This document shows, piece after piece, positions 40,748 to 49,667 of a stretch of 64,000 nucleotides of DNA. Where the stretch lies: positions 124,001 through 188,000 of the forward strand of contig CAZBRS010000001.1 in the NCBI GenBank assembly GCA_964494475.1. The letters are read 5' to 3'. Position 1 is the stretch's first letter. Every line of letters begins with the position of its first letter. The notes below the pieces were generated by a model. It had not been told where the DNA came from. It made no database searches and saw nothing but the letters and a program-made list of their open reading frames with translations. Both the position numbers and the translations under genes were made by a program. The DNA is from CAZBRS01 sp964494475. Lineage in GTDB: Bacteria > Myxococcota_A > UBA9042 > CAZBRS01.

Positions 40748-42394
40748 TCAGAACAGGAACGTGAAGCGGTTCTGGACCAGGAACGAGGGCACGCCGTCGC
40801 CGCTCTCGTCCTTCATGGCGGCCCCGGGCAGGAACGCCGCGCCCTCGACCGTCCAGACGAAGTGCTCGCGGTACGTCCACTCGACCTGCAGGTCGAGCTC
40901 GGTGCCGTAATAGCGCGCCGGCTTGCCGCCGTGCCAGTTGACGGCGTCGTCGGAGATGGTCGAGCCGTCTTCGTTCAGGAGCGTCAGGATCGAGTCGACC
41001 ACCGGCGCGGCCGACCACGCGAACAAGGCGCCCGCGCGGATGCCGAGCGCCTCGATCGGCGCGTAACGCACCTGGGGGAAGAAGCAGATGGCGTTCTGCA
41101 CCCGGCCCTCGGAGGCGAGCTCGGTGAGCGGGAACGAGCCGGTGCCCATGTTCTTGAGGTTCTGGATGCCCACGGCCGCCGAGCGCGCGGTCTCGAAGGC
41201 CAGCAGGTGCTCGAAGAGCAGGAGGCCCACGTTGGCGTCGCGATCGAAGTTGTAGGTGGTGAGGGGCGTGTCGTCGCGCGGGTCGCTGTCGCCGCTGGCG
41301 TAGTCGAACTCGAGGGTGCTCGTGACGGGCCCGGTGACGACGTCGAGCACCGCCTGGGCGCCCAGCATGAAGATGTCCTGGTCGCGGATGACGCGTCGCG
41401 ACTCGTCGGGCTCGCGGAGCGCGGCCAGGCCCTCGCTGATCTCCTGGCTGGTGCCGAACACCGTGACCACCTCGCCGCGGAAGCGAACGGGGCCCACCCC
41501 GAAGGCCAGCGTGACCGGGATGGCCAGCACGTCGGTGTCGAACTGGTCGCCGAAGCGGCCGCCGACCACCACCTGGAACGAGAAGTCCTGCCAGGGCAGG
41601 CCGAACCACGTGGGCTGTTTGGCCTTCCACTGCACGAGTCCGACCACCTGGTGCAGGTCGTCGGCGCCCACCGTCAGGTCGTCCTCGACCACCTGGTCCC
41701 AGGCCACGCCCACGAAGACGCCGTCGTCCATGGAGCGATCGACCACGTAGTCCTTGCCCTCGATCAGGCGGCGGAAGGCCTCGGACACCTTGGTGGCGAA
41801 GAGCACGCGATCGGCGGTGGCGCTGTAGCGCGAGATGCCCCAGCGGTTGGTGCGCGAGCCGTCGTGGAGGTTGATGCCCGGGCCCTGGGTCGCGGGCTGG
41901 CGGCCGACGCGCAGCACGCCGAAGGGCAGGAGCACCTCGCCCCAGGCGTGCACGACCTTCACGGGCGCCAGGCCCTTGAGGACGGGGCCGTAGCTGTCGG
42001 GGTCGAGGGGGTCGCGCCCCTTCAGCAGCCCGATCTCGTAGCCGGCCGAGTTCGGCCAACGCGACGTGAGCCCCATGCCGAAGTTGGGCGCGGGCTCGCT
42101 GCCGTACTCGCCGTTGTCGCCGAAGAGCACGCCGTCGAGCAGGTCGAAGCGCGTGACGATGCGCCCGAAGTCGGCCAGCTTCAGGGTGGGATCGAGCCGC
42201 AGGCGCTGCTCGGTGTACGAGACGTCGCGCGCGACGGTGCCGCTGAGCTCGAGCGGATTCACGTACGTCGTCTGCACGCGGTACTCGGCGTCGAGGTCGA
42301 GCCAGTCCGCCACGGGGCCGGCCTCGACGCGGCCCGCGATCAGGGCCAGCGCCAGCGGGAACAACGCCTTCCAGGTGCTTCCGGGTCGGGTCAT
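40748..42394 (-). CDS. outer-membrane beta-barrel protein
   Basis: The 548-residue protein has a signal peptide (MTRPGSTWKALFPLALALIAGRVEA) and then many amphipathic strands rich in Tyr, Phe and Trp, with short Asp-rich turns. It ends in QNRFTFLF, a terminal Phe typical of proteins inserted by the BAM complex. Segments such as WGEVLLPFGVLRVGRQPATQGPGINLHDG recall alginate-export/porin-like barrels. It is predicted to form a channel or receptor; the ligand is unknown. It is the first gene of the minus-strand series that leads into the nitrogenase-like genes and is divergent from the enolase-family gene. Confidence 0.82.
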   Translation of the reverse strand: MTRPGSTWKALFPLALALIAGRVEAGPVADWLDLDAEYRVQTTYVNPLELSGTVARDVSYTEQRLRLDPTLKLADFGRIVTRFDLLDGVLFGDNGEYGSEPAPNFGMGLTSRWPNSAGYEIGLLKGRDPLDPDSYGPVLKGLAPVKVVHAWGEVLLPFGVLRVGRQPATQGPGINLHDGSRTNRWGISRYSATADRVLFATKVSEAFRRLIEGKDYVVDRSMDDGVFVGVAWDQVVEDDLTVGADDLHQVVGLVQWKAKQPTWFGLPWQDFSFQVVVGGRFGDQFDTDVLAIPVTLAFGVGPVRFRGEVVTVFGTSQEISEGLAALREPDESRRVIRDQDIFMLGAQAVLDVVTGPVTSTLEFDYASGDSDPRDDTPLTTYNFDRDANVGLLLFEHLLAFETARSAAVGIQNLKNMGTGSFPLTELASEGRVQNAICFFPQVRYAPIEALGIRAGALFAWSAAPVVDSILTLLNEDGSTISDDAVNWHGGKPARYYGTELDLQVEWTYREHFVWTVEGAAFLPGAAMKDESGDGVPSFLVQNRFTFLF

Positions 42395-42444
42395 GCGGGC
42401 CCTCCGCGCGCGTGGGGTGGTGCCGAACGTCGCCGAATGGGAGC

Positions 42445-42474
42445 ACGTTACCATGGACGCGACGCCGACGACAA
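42445..42474 (-). promoter_or_regulatory. possible promoter of the barrel-lipoprotein genes
   Basis: TTGTCG (42474-42469) and TAACGT (42450-42445) are 18 nt apart, about 50 nt upstream of the ATG at 42394. The match is modest. Confidence 0.25.
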
Positions 42475-42535
42475 GACGCGTCTGGACGAAGGAAACGCGG
42501 GGCGGTACGGTAGGGCGAATACCGAGGAGGAGCGC

Positions 42536-43780
42536 ATGTCCGACCGCATCGAGCGCATCGAACTGTGGCACGTGGCCGTTCCGCTCCCCGAGCCGTTCTG
42601 GCCGTCGTGGATCCCGGGCTATCCGCAGGTGCACGTGGCGCAGACGTTCGCGCGCCTGACCACGCGCGACGGGCTGGTGGGCATCTCGGGGGGCGCGTCG
42701 TTCACCACCGAGCGTCGGGGGCTCGGCGACCTGATCGGTGGCTTCCTGGTGGGCATGCGCCCCGACGATCTCGAAGGCGCGCGCCGGCGGTTGCGCGAGG
42801 CGTCGTACCTCGGGTGGCGCAACCAGTGGCTCGAGGCCGCGTTCTGGGATCTGAAGGGAAAGATCGAGGGCAAGCCGGTCTACAAGCTGCTCCAGGAGCA
42901 CGAAGAGACCGTGACGAGCGCCCGCGTCTATGCCTCCAGTGGCTCCATCAAGGCCTGGCCCGATCGGCGCGCCTGGCTGGACACCGTCTGCGACATGGGC
43001 TTCGGCGCCGTCAAGATCCGGGTGAAGGATCCCGAGCGCCGAAACGACGCCGACATCCTTCGAAGAGTTCGAGAACACGTCGGAGAAGGGTTCGTGATCG
43101 CTGTCGATGCCAACCAGGGCTGGCCGGTCTCGATCGTACGCCCGCACCCCGACTGGGACCTCGACTACGCCACGCGCTTCGGCCAGGCGTGCGACGAGCT
43201 GGGCCTGGCGTGGATCGAGGAGCCCCTCGACATGCACGACTGGGACGGCATGGCCGAGCTCCGACGGCGCGTGAAGACCCCCATCGCGGGCGGCGAGATC
43301 CACGGGGCCTGGCACGAGTTCCGACCGCTGTTCGAGCACGCCTGCCTCGACCGCTACCAGCCCGACGCCATGTTCAGCGGGCTGACCGTGGCCCGCCAGG
43401 TGATGGCCGAGTGCCGCACGCGGGGGCTCGCCTACAGCCCGCACACCTGGTCGAACGGGTTCAACATGGTCGTGAACCTGCACGCGTTCGCGGCCTGGGA
43501 GGGGCGCGATTGGCTCGAGTTCCCCTATGAGCCGCCCGGATTCGTGCCCGAGGCGCGCGACGGCATCCTGCCGGCCGTGCTCGTGAAGCCCGACGGCACC
43601 GTCGACGTGCCCCAGGGGCCCGGCCTCGGCGTCGAGGTCGACGAGCGCGCGTTGCTGCGCTGGGGGCACTGCTTCCACGTGTCCACGCCCCTGCGCGTGG
43701 CCGTGCGGACCATCCGCGAGAAGGGGCTGAAGGCCGCGCTGGCGATCAAGAAGAACCGCGAGGGTGGCGACGACGCCTGA
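42536..43780 (+). CDS. enolase-superfamily (mandelate racemase/muconate lactonizing type) enzyme
   Basis: The 414-residue protein has the capping domain and the barrel of the enolase superfamily. VKIRVKD lies at the catalytic-lysine strand, and the metal ligands appear in order as AVDANQG (Asp), WIEEPLD (Glu) and IAGGEIHG (Glu). SPHTWSNG (His) is typical of the mandelate racemase subgroup. Such enzymes abstract a proton next to a carboxylate, usually to dehydrate sugar acids or racemise amino or hydroxy acids. The lysine motif reads KIR rather than KxK, so the chemistry may differ. GAGGAGG precedes the ATG. The substrate is unknown. Confidence 0.9.
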   Translation: MSDRIERIELWHVAVPLPEPFWPSWIPGYPQVHVAQTFARLTTRDGLVGISGGASFTTERRGLGDLIGGFLVGMRPDDLEGARRRLREASYLGWRNQWLEAAFWDLKGKIEGKPVYKLLQEHEETVTSARVYASSGSIKAWPDRRAWLDTVCDMGFGAVKIRVKDPERRNDADILRRVREHVGEGFVIAVDANQGWPVSIVRPHPDWDLDYATRFGQACDELGLAWIEEPLDMHDWDGMAELRRRVKTPIAGGEIHGAWHEFRPLFEHACLDRYQPDAMFSGLTVARQVMAECRTRGLAYSPHTWSNGFNMVVNLHAFAAWEGRDWLEFPYEPPGFVPEARDGILPAVLVKPDGTVDVPQGPGLGVEVDERALLRWGHCFHVSTPLRVAVRTIREKGLKAALAIKKNREGGDDA

Positions 43781-43785
43781 AACGG

Positions 43786-45954
43786 TCACGACCCCTGGCA
43801 CTTCCGCTCGTACTGCACCGTGACCACGCTGCCCGGCGGGGGCAGGCAGCCGCCCTCGGGGTCGAAGACCACCTGGTTCGTGGTCGGATCGAGCCACCAG
43901 CCGTCGAGGCACGGGACCCCGTCGACCGCCACCGCCAGCGTCGCGGGTACGGGCGGGGCGCCGAGCGGGAAGGCCGACTGGACGTGGGTGAGCGTGCTCC
44001 CGAGCGTGACCAGCAGGCCCGTGGGGTCGGCGCTGCACACGCTGGCCGTCGCGCCCCCCGTGGCCTCCACGGCCTGCAGGTAGCGCGACCCCGCCGACGC
44101 CGAGACGCCGTTGGCCACGCAGCCCGCCGGCGGTTCGCCGACCAGCGCGTACACGCCCACCCTCCCTGAGTCGAGCGGGCCCTTGAGCGCCTCGAGGAAC
44201 GAGAGGTACAAGTCTACCGAGTAGGGCGACTGGTCGTCCTCGTCGCTGACGAACAGCACGCGCAGGTCGGCCTCGGGGCGCAGGAAACCCCGGTTCGGCC
44301 CCCCGCAGCGCCCGTCGTGGCAGCCGTAGGGGGGCTCGCAGTCGGCGGGGCCGCCGCACGGAACCCCGAGATCGGTGATGCGCGGGGCGCTGAGCGCGAG
44401 GCGCATGGCTTCGAGCCCGGCCTCTCCGACGGTCGGCACGCAGGGATCGAGGCCCATGGCCGCCACGGCGGCCGCGAGGTCGTCTCCGTCGGCGGTCGTG
44501 GCGATGCGCGGGTCGGACAGCAACGTCGCGGCCTCGGGGCACGCCGGATTGGCGCTCACCCCGATGAGGCCGATCTGGGCGTCGACGCCAAAGGTCGACA
44601 GCGCCGAGAAGAGGGCCGGCAGATCCTCGGCCAGGCGGTCGAGCACCGGGCTCATGGAGGCCGAGCCGTCCACCACCAGCAGCAGGTCGAGCCGGGCGGC
44701 CGTGTATTGCTCGAACGTCTCGAGCACCGCGCTCGTCAGCACGCCCGTGCCGGCCAGCCCCAGGAATTGATCGGCGCAGCCCGCGATGCGCACGGTCAGC
44801 AGGCAACTGGCCAGGCCCTGGACCTGCGGTGCGAAGCCGACGTCGAACGTGACGGAGGCCCCGGCGGGGACGTCGACGGGAGTGGAGGGGACAAGCGAGA
44901 GCGGGAAGAGCGCGGCGCAGGACGGCTTCAGCGAAACCTCCTTGATGCGCGTCGTCTGGGGCCCGCCGTTCTCGAGCCGGATGCTGCGAGCGCCCGCCTG
45001 ACACCCCACCGTGACGTCGCCCAGAACCACCGGTGACGGCGTGACGACGGCCAGGGGGCAGGGCTCGTGGGCGGCGACCTCGGCCGCCAGCGCCACGCCG
45101 CGCTTGGGCGTGTGCGGATCGTCGCTGGCGATGACCAGGGTGCCGGTCACCGGGCCGGGCTCGAGATCGGCCCATGACGAGTCGAAGCCCACCTTCACCG
45201 ATTGGTGCCCGCCCGGAGGGATGGTGGCGCCCGTGGGGGTCGCCAGCGTGGGGGGAAAGGCGGGGTTCGCGAGCACCGAGAAGGGAGACGATGCCTGTTC
45301 GATATAGACTGCGCTGACGCGGAGTTCGCGGTTGCCGTGGTTCTCGAGCGTGACCTTGCCCGTGGTCGAACCTCCGTCGGCCACGGCGCCGAGATCGAGC
45401 GTCGCGGGCTCCACCCGCAGGTCGGGCGAGGTCGCCTCGGTGACGCGTCCGAAGACGGGCACGTCTTGCGACGGGTGCGCGGGGTCGTTGCTCACGAGCC
45501 GCACGAAGGCGATGGGGTCGTTGCGCGGGGGGAAGAGCGCCGAGGGCGAGAATCGCACCTGCACGGCGGCGCTGTCGCCCGGAGCGATTGAGAAGAGCTC
45601 GGCCGGCGCGTCGGGCAGGTCGACGTAGTCGGTGGTGGCGAACACGAGGGTCGGCGGCTCGATCGTCAGCGAGAGCGTGCCGGTGTTGGTCAACGTCAGC
45701 GGCAACGTGGCCGAGCTTCCGACGAAGAGCCACTCGAAGTCGAGCGCGGGAGGGTCGACGGCCAGCCGGGGCGCGACCTGGAGCCCGTCGCCGGCCTGGG
45801 AGTCGAGCTCCGGCCCTGGCGACGCGTCGACGCCGAACGCATCGGGGCCCGGGTTCACGTCGAGGGGGCCGAGCCCGCTGCCGCCGTCGGCGTCGCAGGC
45901 CGCGGGGCAGAACGCGGCGAGCGCGAAGGCGAGGAGGAGACGCAGTGGGGGCAC
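43786..45954 (-). CDS. lipoprotein with ASH/choice-of-anchor-D repeats and vWA domain
   Basis: The 722-residue product starts at a GTG, which gives a good lipoprotein signal (LLLAFALAAFCPAAC). A short acidic stalk follows, then three to four Ig-like repeats of the choice-of-anchor-D/ASH type (LAVDPPALDFEWLFVGSSATLPLTLTN; RVEPATLDLGAVADGGSTTGKVTLENHG; VVTPSPVVLGDVTVGCQAG). A vWA-like domain with the MIDAS DGSAS (LLLVVDGSASMSPV) starts at about residue 405. The C-terminal part contains Cys pairs. It is likely a surface adhesion or scaffold protein. It is convergent with the enolase-family gene, 5 nt apart. Confidence 0.82.
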   Translation of the reverse strand: MPPLRLLLAFALAAFCPAACDADGGSGLGPLDVNPGPDAFGVDASPGPELDSQAGDGLQVAPRLAVDPPALDFEWLFVGSSATLPLTLTNTGTLSLTIEPPTLVFATTDYVDLPDAPAELFSIAPGDSAAVQVRFSPSALFPPRNDPIAFVRLVSNDPAHPSQDVPVFGRVTEATSPDLRVEPATLDLGAVADGGSTTGKVTLENHGNRELRVSAVYIEQASSPFSVLANPAFPPTLATPTGATIPPGGHQSVKVGFDSSWADLEPGPVTGTLVIASDDPHTPKRGVALAAEVAAHEPCPLAVVTPSPVVLGDVTVGCQAGARSIRLENGGPQTTRIKEVSLKPSCAALFPLSLVPSTPVDVPAGASVTFDVGFAPQVQGLASCLLTVRIAGCADQFLGLAGTGVLTSAVLETFEQYTAARLDLLLVVDGSASMSPVLDRLAEDLPALFSALSTFGVDAQIGLIGVSANPACPEAATLLSDPRIATTADGDDLAAAVAAMGLDPCVPTVGEAGLEAMRLALSAPRITDLGVPCGGPADCEPPYGCHDGRCGGPNRGFLRPEADLRVLFVSDEDDQSPYSVDLYLSFLEALKGPLDSGRVGVYALVGEPPAGCVANGVSASAGSRYLQAVEATGGATASVCSADPTGLLVTLGSTLTHVQSAFPLGAPPVPATLAVAVDGVPCLDGWWLDPTTNQVVFDPEGGCLPPPGSVVTVQYERKCQGS

Positions 45955-45983
45955 GGCGTCCTCGGATTGGAAGTTACGGTTCG

Positions 45984-46011
45984 ATCGTAGTCCGTTCGGC
46001 GACGGTTGCAA
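45984..46011 (-). promoter_or_regulatory. predicted promoter of the choice-of-anchor-D/vWA lipoprotein gene
   Basis: TTGCAA (46011-46006) and TACGAT (45989-45984) are 16 nt apart on the minus strand, ending 30 nt before the GTG at 45954. It is back-to-back with the promoter of the methyltransferase gene. Confidence 0.45.
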
Positions 46012-46032
46012 CGGGCATCGTGCGCCCGGGGG

Positions 46033-46061
46033 TTGCGGTTCGCCGTCTTGTGGCGTACGAA
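46033..46061 (+). promoter_or_regulatory. predicted promoter of the RlmD-like gene
   Basis: TTGCGG (46033-46038) and TACGAA (46056-46061) are exactly 17 nt apart, and the GGGAAGGG ribosome site follows at 46073-46080. Confidence 0.45.
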
Positions 46062-46085
46062 GGACCGACCACGGGAAGGGCGCGC

Positions 46086-47336
46086 ATGTCCACCAACGGC
46101 ATCGAGATCCGCATCGACGCCCTGGCCTTCGGCGGGGATGGCGTGGGCCGCCTGCCCGGCGGCAAGGCCGTGTTCGTGGCCTCGGCCGCGCCGGGCGACC
46201 TGGTGCGCGTGCGCGTGGTCGAAGAGAAGGCCAGGGTCGCCTTCGCCGTGATCGACGAGCTGGTCGAGCCGGCGCCCGAGCGCGTCTTGCCCCGCTGTCC
46301 GCTGGCCGATCGCTGCGGCGGGTGCACCTGGCAGCACCTGCCCGTCGACGTGCAGCGCTCCTGGAAGGCGCGGCTGGTGGCCCGCGAGTTGGAGCGGCGC
46401 GGCCTGGGCCACGACGGCGTGCTCGCCGCCGTGCAGGGCGGCGCCGCGTTCGGCCATCGCACCCGCGCGCGCCTGCACCGTCGGGGCGTCGCGTTCGGTA
46501 CGTTGCCCCGCCGCAGCCACGCCGTGCTGCCGTTGCAGGTCTGCCCCGTGCTGGCGCCGCCGCTCGAGCGCTTCGCCCTCGACCTGGCGGCGCTCCTCGG
46601 CGGTCTTCCGCCCTTCGACGCCGACGTCGAGCTCTACGTCGACGCCGACGGGCGGCGGGGCCTCGCCGTCGACGACGGGTTGCGGGCCCCCGACGGGGTG
46701 TGGGAGCGGCTCGCCGTCGCGCTCGAGGTCGTCGCGCTCCGCGTGAAGGGCGGGCCGTGCGCGACCGCCCCGGGCCAGGCCTCCTCGTTGATCGAGGCGA
46801 GCGGCGCGAAGCCCCTGGCCTTCGAGCCGGGCGTCTTCGTGCAGACCTCGCGCGAGGGCAACGCCCTGCTCGTGGCCGCGGCGCTCGAAGCGGCGGGGGA
46901 GGGCGCCACCTTCGCCGAGGTCTATGCCGGCGTCGGCAACTTCACCGTGCATCTGGCCGAGCGATTCCGCCGCGGCAGCGCGTCCGAGGTCAACGCGGCC
47001 TCGGTGCGGTGGCTCCGCCGCAACCTCGGCGGCGCGGCGCACGTGACGGCGCACGCCGAGCCCGACGCGGCGTCGGCCCGACGGCTCGGGGCGCAGCCGC
47101 CGGTCGACCTGCTGCTGGCCGATCCTCCCCACGTCGGCATGCGGCCCCTCGAGCCGCTCTTCGACGCCGCCCCGCCCCGGCGCGTCGTGCTCGTCTCGTG
47201 CCACCCCATGGCCGCGCTGCGCGATCTCGAGCGCCTGGTCGGCCGGGGGTATCGCTTGCGTCGCCTCGTGCCCATCGACCTCTTCCCCCAGACCGACCAC
47301 CTCGAGCTCGTCGCCACGCTCGATCGCGACGAATGA
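46086..47336 (+). CDS. RlmD/TrmA-family RNA (uracil-5-)-methyltransferase
   Basis: The 416-residue protein has an N-terminal TRAM RNA-binding domain (residues 5-60). The [4Fe-4S] ligands of the RlmD type are CPLADRCGGC plus a later Cys in LPLQVCPV. The SAM site is FAEVYAGVGNFTVHLA, and the catalytic Cys is in VLVSCHPMAALRDL. DPPHVGM takes the place of the usual DPPRxG. It methylates U in 23S rRNA or a related RNA; which position cannot be decided from this sequence, though the Fe-S cysteines favour RlmD. It starts at 46086 after GGGAAGGG. Confidence 0.9.
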   Translation: MSTNGIEIRIDALAFGGDGVGRLPGGKAVFVASAAPGDLVRVRVVEEKARVAFAVIDELVEPAPERVLPRCPLADRCGGCTWQHLPVDVQRSWKARLVARELERRGLGHDGVLAAVQGGAAFGHRTRARLHRRGVAFGTLPRRSHAVLPLQVCPVLAPPLERFALDLAALLGGLPPFDADVELYVDADGRRGLAVDDGLRAPDGVWERLAVALEVVALRVKGGPCATAPGQASSLIEASGAKPLAFEPGVFVQTSREGNALLVAAALEAAGEGATFAEVYAGVGNFTVHLAERFRRGSASEVNAASVRWLRRNLGGAAHVTAHAEPDAASARRLGAQPPVDLLLADPPHVGMRPLEPLFDAAPPRRVVLVSCHPMAALRDLERLVGRGYRLRRLVPIDLFPQTDHLELVATLDRDE

Positions 47337-47407
47337 GCCGTTCGTAGATCCTTTTTCGCCGACGTGCGTCGTACCTCGCAACGGACCCTGGCAAGAGGAG
47401 GCCCCCA

Positions 47408-49657
47408 ATGACCCCGCGCCCGTCGACCCCGCTCGCGCCCCTTCGCTTCGTCGTCCTGCTCGCGCTCGTGGCGCTCTCGACCCCCGCCTCGGCGGCCTTC
47501 GTGTTCGTGCCGCGCCACCCGGTGCCGGGTGAGCGCGTCCAGCTCGTCTCCGAGGACGTGGACGTGGCCATCGAGAACGGCGTGGCCACCGTCCGCATCG
47601 AGGACGTCTTCCGCAACGACGGCGGCCGGCCCGGCGAGGGCGACCTCGTCATGCCCCTCCCCGAGGGCACGGTGCTCATGCAGCTCTCGATCTTCATCGA
47701 CGGCAAGGAGGTGAAGGGCGAGGTGCTGGATCGCGACGCCGCGGCCCGGGTCTACACCGACATCGTGCGCCAGATGCGCGATCCCCTGCTGGTCGAGTGG
47801 GCGGGCAAGAACCTGGTGCGCGTGCGCCTCTTCCCGGTGCCGCCACGGGGCGAGCAGCGCGTGCGCATCGAGTACGCGACGGTGTTGCCGGTCGACCACT
47901 CGCTGGTGCGATTCACCTTCCCCCTGAAGGGGTGCGGCGCTCCCCGCCTCGGGCTGGCCGTCGACCTCCAGGCCGAGCACGACGTGCGCAACGTCTATTC
48001 GCCGACCCACGACGTCGCGGTCGACCACCGCTCGGACCGGCACGCGCGGGTCGAGTTGAAGGAGTCGGCCGTCGACGCCACGCGCGACTTCGTCCTGTAC
48101 TACACGCAGTCCGACGACGAGGTGGGCTTCGCGCTGCTGCCGCACCGCAAGGGGGGCCAGGACGGTACGTTCCTCGCGACCTTCCAGCCCCGCGTCGACA
48201 AGGAGCACCGCCCGGCGACCCGGCTGGTGTGGGTGCTCGACGTCTCGGGCTCGATGTCGGGCGCCAAGCTCGACGCCGCCAAGGAGGCGCTGCGCTTCGG
48301 CGTGCGCCGGCTGCGCGAGGAGGACTCGTTCAACCTGGTGGCCTTCAGCACCGAGTCGGACGCGCTCTTCCGAGGGCTCGTGGCGGGCACCGCCGAGAAC
48401 GTGAAGAAGGCGCTGGCGTTCGTGGACGACCTGGAGGCCGAGGGGGGCACCGACATCAACGGCGCCCTCGGTCTGGCCATGAAGGGCGTGGACGACGGCG
48501 CGGTCGTGGTGTTCCTGACCGATGGCGAGCCCACGGTCGGCGAGACGAAGCCCGAGCGCATCCTGAAAAACGTAGAACGCGCCAACGCCCACCAGGCGCG
48601 GCTGTTCGTCTTCGGCGTGGGCGACGAGCTGAACACCTTCCTGCTCGACCGCCTGGCCGCCGACCACCGCGGCACCACGACCTACGTGCGCCCCGACGAG
48701 CAGATGGAGCTCGTGGTGTCGAACTTCTTCTCGAAGATCGCCTGGCCCGCCCTGACCGACCTCGAGCTCACGGTCGACGGCGTCGAGGTCGACAAGCTGG
48801 TCCCGCGCACGTTGCCCGTGCTCTTCCGCGGTGACGCGCTGGTCGTGGCCGGTCGCTACCGGGGCGCCGGCAAGGCGACGGTCCGCGTGGCCGGCAGGCG
48901 CGACGGTAGCCCCGAGGCGTGGGAGTTCAGCGTCGACTTCCCCGAGCGCGAGCGGGACCACGCCTTCGTGCCCAAGCTGTGGGCCACGCGTCGCGTCGCG
49001 GCGTTGCTCGAGGACATCCGTCGGAACGGCGAGCAGCGCGAGCTGGTCGACGAGGTCACGCGCCTGGGCAAGAAGTTCGGATTGGTCACGCCGTACACGT
49101 CGTACCTGATCAAGGAGGAAGAGAAGCAGCTGTCGCAACAGCCGGTCGACCCGCGCCCCGACCGGCGGCCCCTGCCTCCCCGGCACCACCGCGGCCCGCA
49201 GCTACCCCACGGTGATGGCCGAGTGGGCGCGAAGGGCGCGGGTGGCTACGCGGCGGCCGCGCCCCTGGCCGACGTCGCGGCGTTCGAGTCGACCACCGGC
49301 GCGGGCTCGGTGGCCACCAGCCGCAGCCTCGGCAAGATGAAGGCCGCGACGTCGCAGGCGGACACCGACGACGCCAGCGTGGTCACGACCCAGGCCGTGG
49401 GCGACCGCTCGTTCCGCCTCGAGGCCGGGGAGTGGGTCGACGGCGACGCCGCGGGCGCCGGACAGACCGTGAAGGTCAAGTACCTGTCGGCGCTGTACTT
49501 CTCGATCCTGAGCGAGCTGCCCGAGCTGCGCAGCGCGTTGGCCCTGGGCGAGCGAGTTCAGGTTCGGGTGGGGGCGCTCCTGCTCGTGGTCGGCCCCGAC
49601 GGTGCCTCCGAGGAAGACGACGCGATCCTGGCTCGACTGCGCTCCTCGATCCCGTAG
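47408..49657 (+). CDS. exported VIT-vWA domain protein
   Basis: The 749-residue protein has a signal peptide (LRFVVLLALVALSTPASA), a VIT domain at about residues 35-165 (EDVDVAIENGVATVRIEDVFRNDG, DPLLVEWAGKNLVRVRLFPVPPRGEQRVRIEY) and a vWA domain from about 265 (LVWVLDVSGSMSG, MIDAS DVSGS). This order is that of inter-alpha-trypsin inhibitor heavy-chain-like proteins. The segment KKFGLVTPYTSYLI after the vWA domain is typical of the bacterial family. The Ala/Gly-rich linker and C-terminal 90 residues are not assigned. AGAGGAGG precedes the ATG. It is likely periplasmic or surface-located. Confidence 0.9.
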   Translation: MTPRPSTPLAPLRFVVLLALVALSTPASAAFVFVPRHPVPGERVQLVSEDVDVAIENGVATVRIEDVFRNDGGRPGEGDLVMPLPEGTVLMQLSIFIDGKEVKGEVLDRDAAARVYTDIVRQMRDPLLVEWAGKNLVRVRLFPVPPRGEQRVRIEYATVLPVDHSLVRFTFPLKGCGAPRLGLAVDLQAEHDVRNVYSPTHDVAVDHRSDRHARVELKESAVDATRDFVLYYTQSDDEVGFALLPHRKGGQDGTFLATFQPRVDKEHRPATRLVWVLDVSGSMSGAKLDAAKEALRFGVRRLREEDSFNLVAFSTESDALFRGLVAGTAENVKKALAFVDDLEAEGGTDINGALGLAMKGVDDGAVVVFLTDGEPTVGETKPERILKNVERANAHQARLFVFGVGDELNTFLLDRLAADHRGTTTYVRPDEQMELVVSNFFSKIAWPALTDLELTVDGVEVDKLVPRTLPVLFRGDALVVAGRYRGAGKATVRVAGRRDGSPEAWEFSVDFPERERDHAFVPKLWATRRVAALLEDIRRNGEQRELVDEVTRLGKKFGLVTPYTSYLIKEEEKQLSQQPVDPRPDRRPLPPRHHRGPQLPHGDGRVGAKGAGGYAAAAPLADVAAFESTTGAGSVATSRSLGKMKAATSQADTDDASVVTTQAVGDRSFRLEAGEWVDGDAAGAGQTVKVKYLSALYFSILSELPELRSALALGERVQVRVGALLLVVGPDGASEEDDAILARLRSSIP

Positions 49658-49667
49658 GCCTCGCGAC

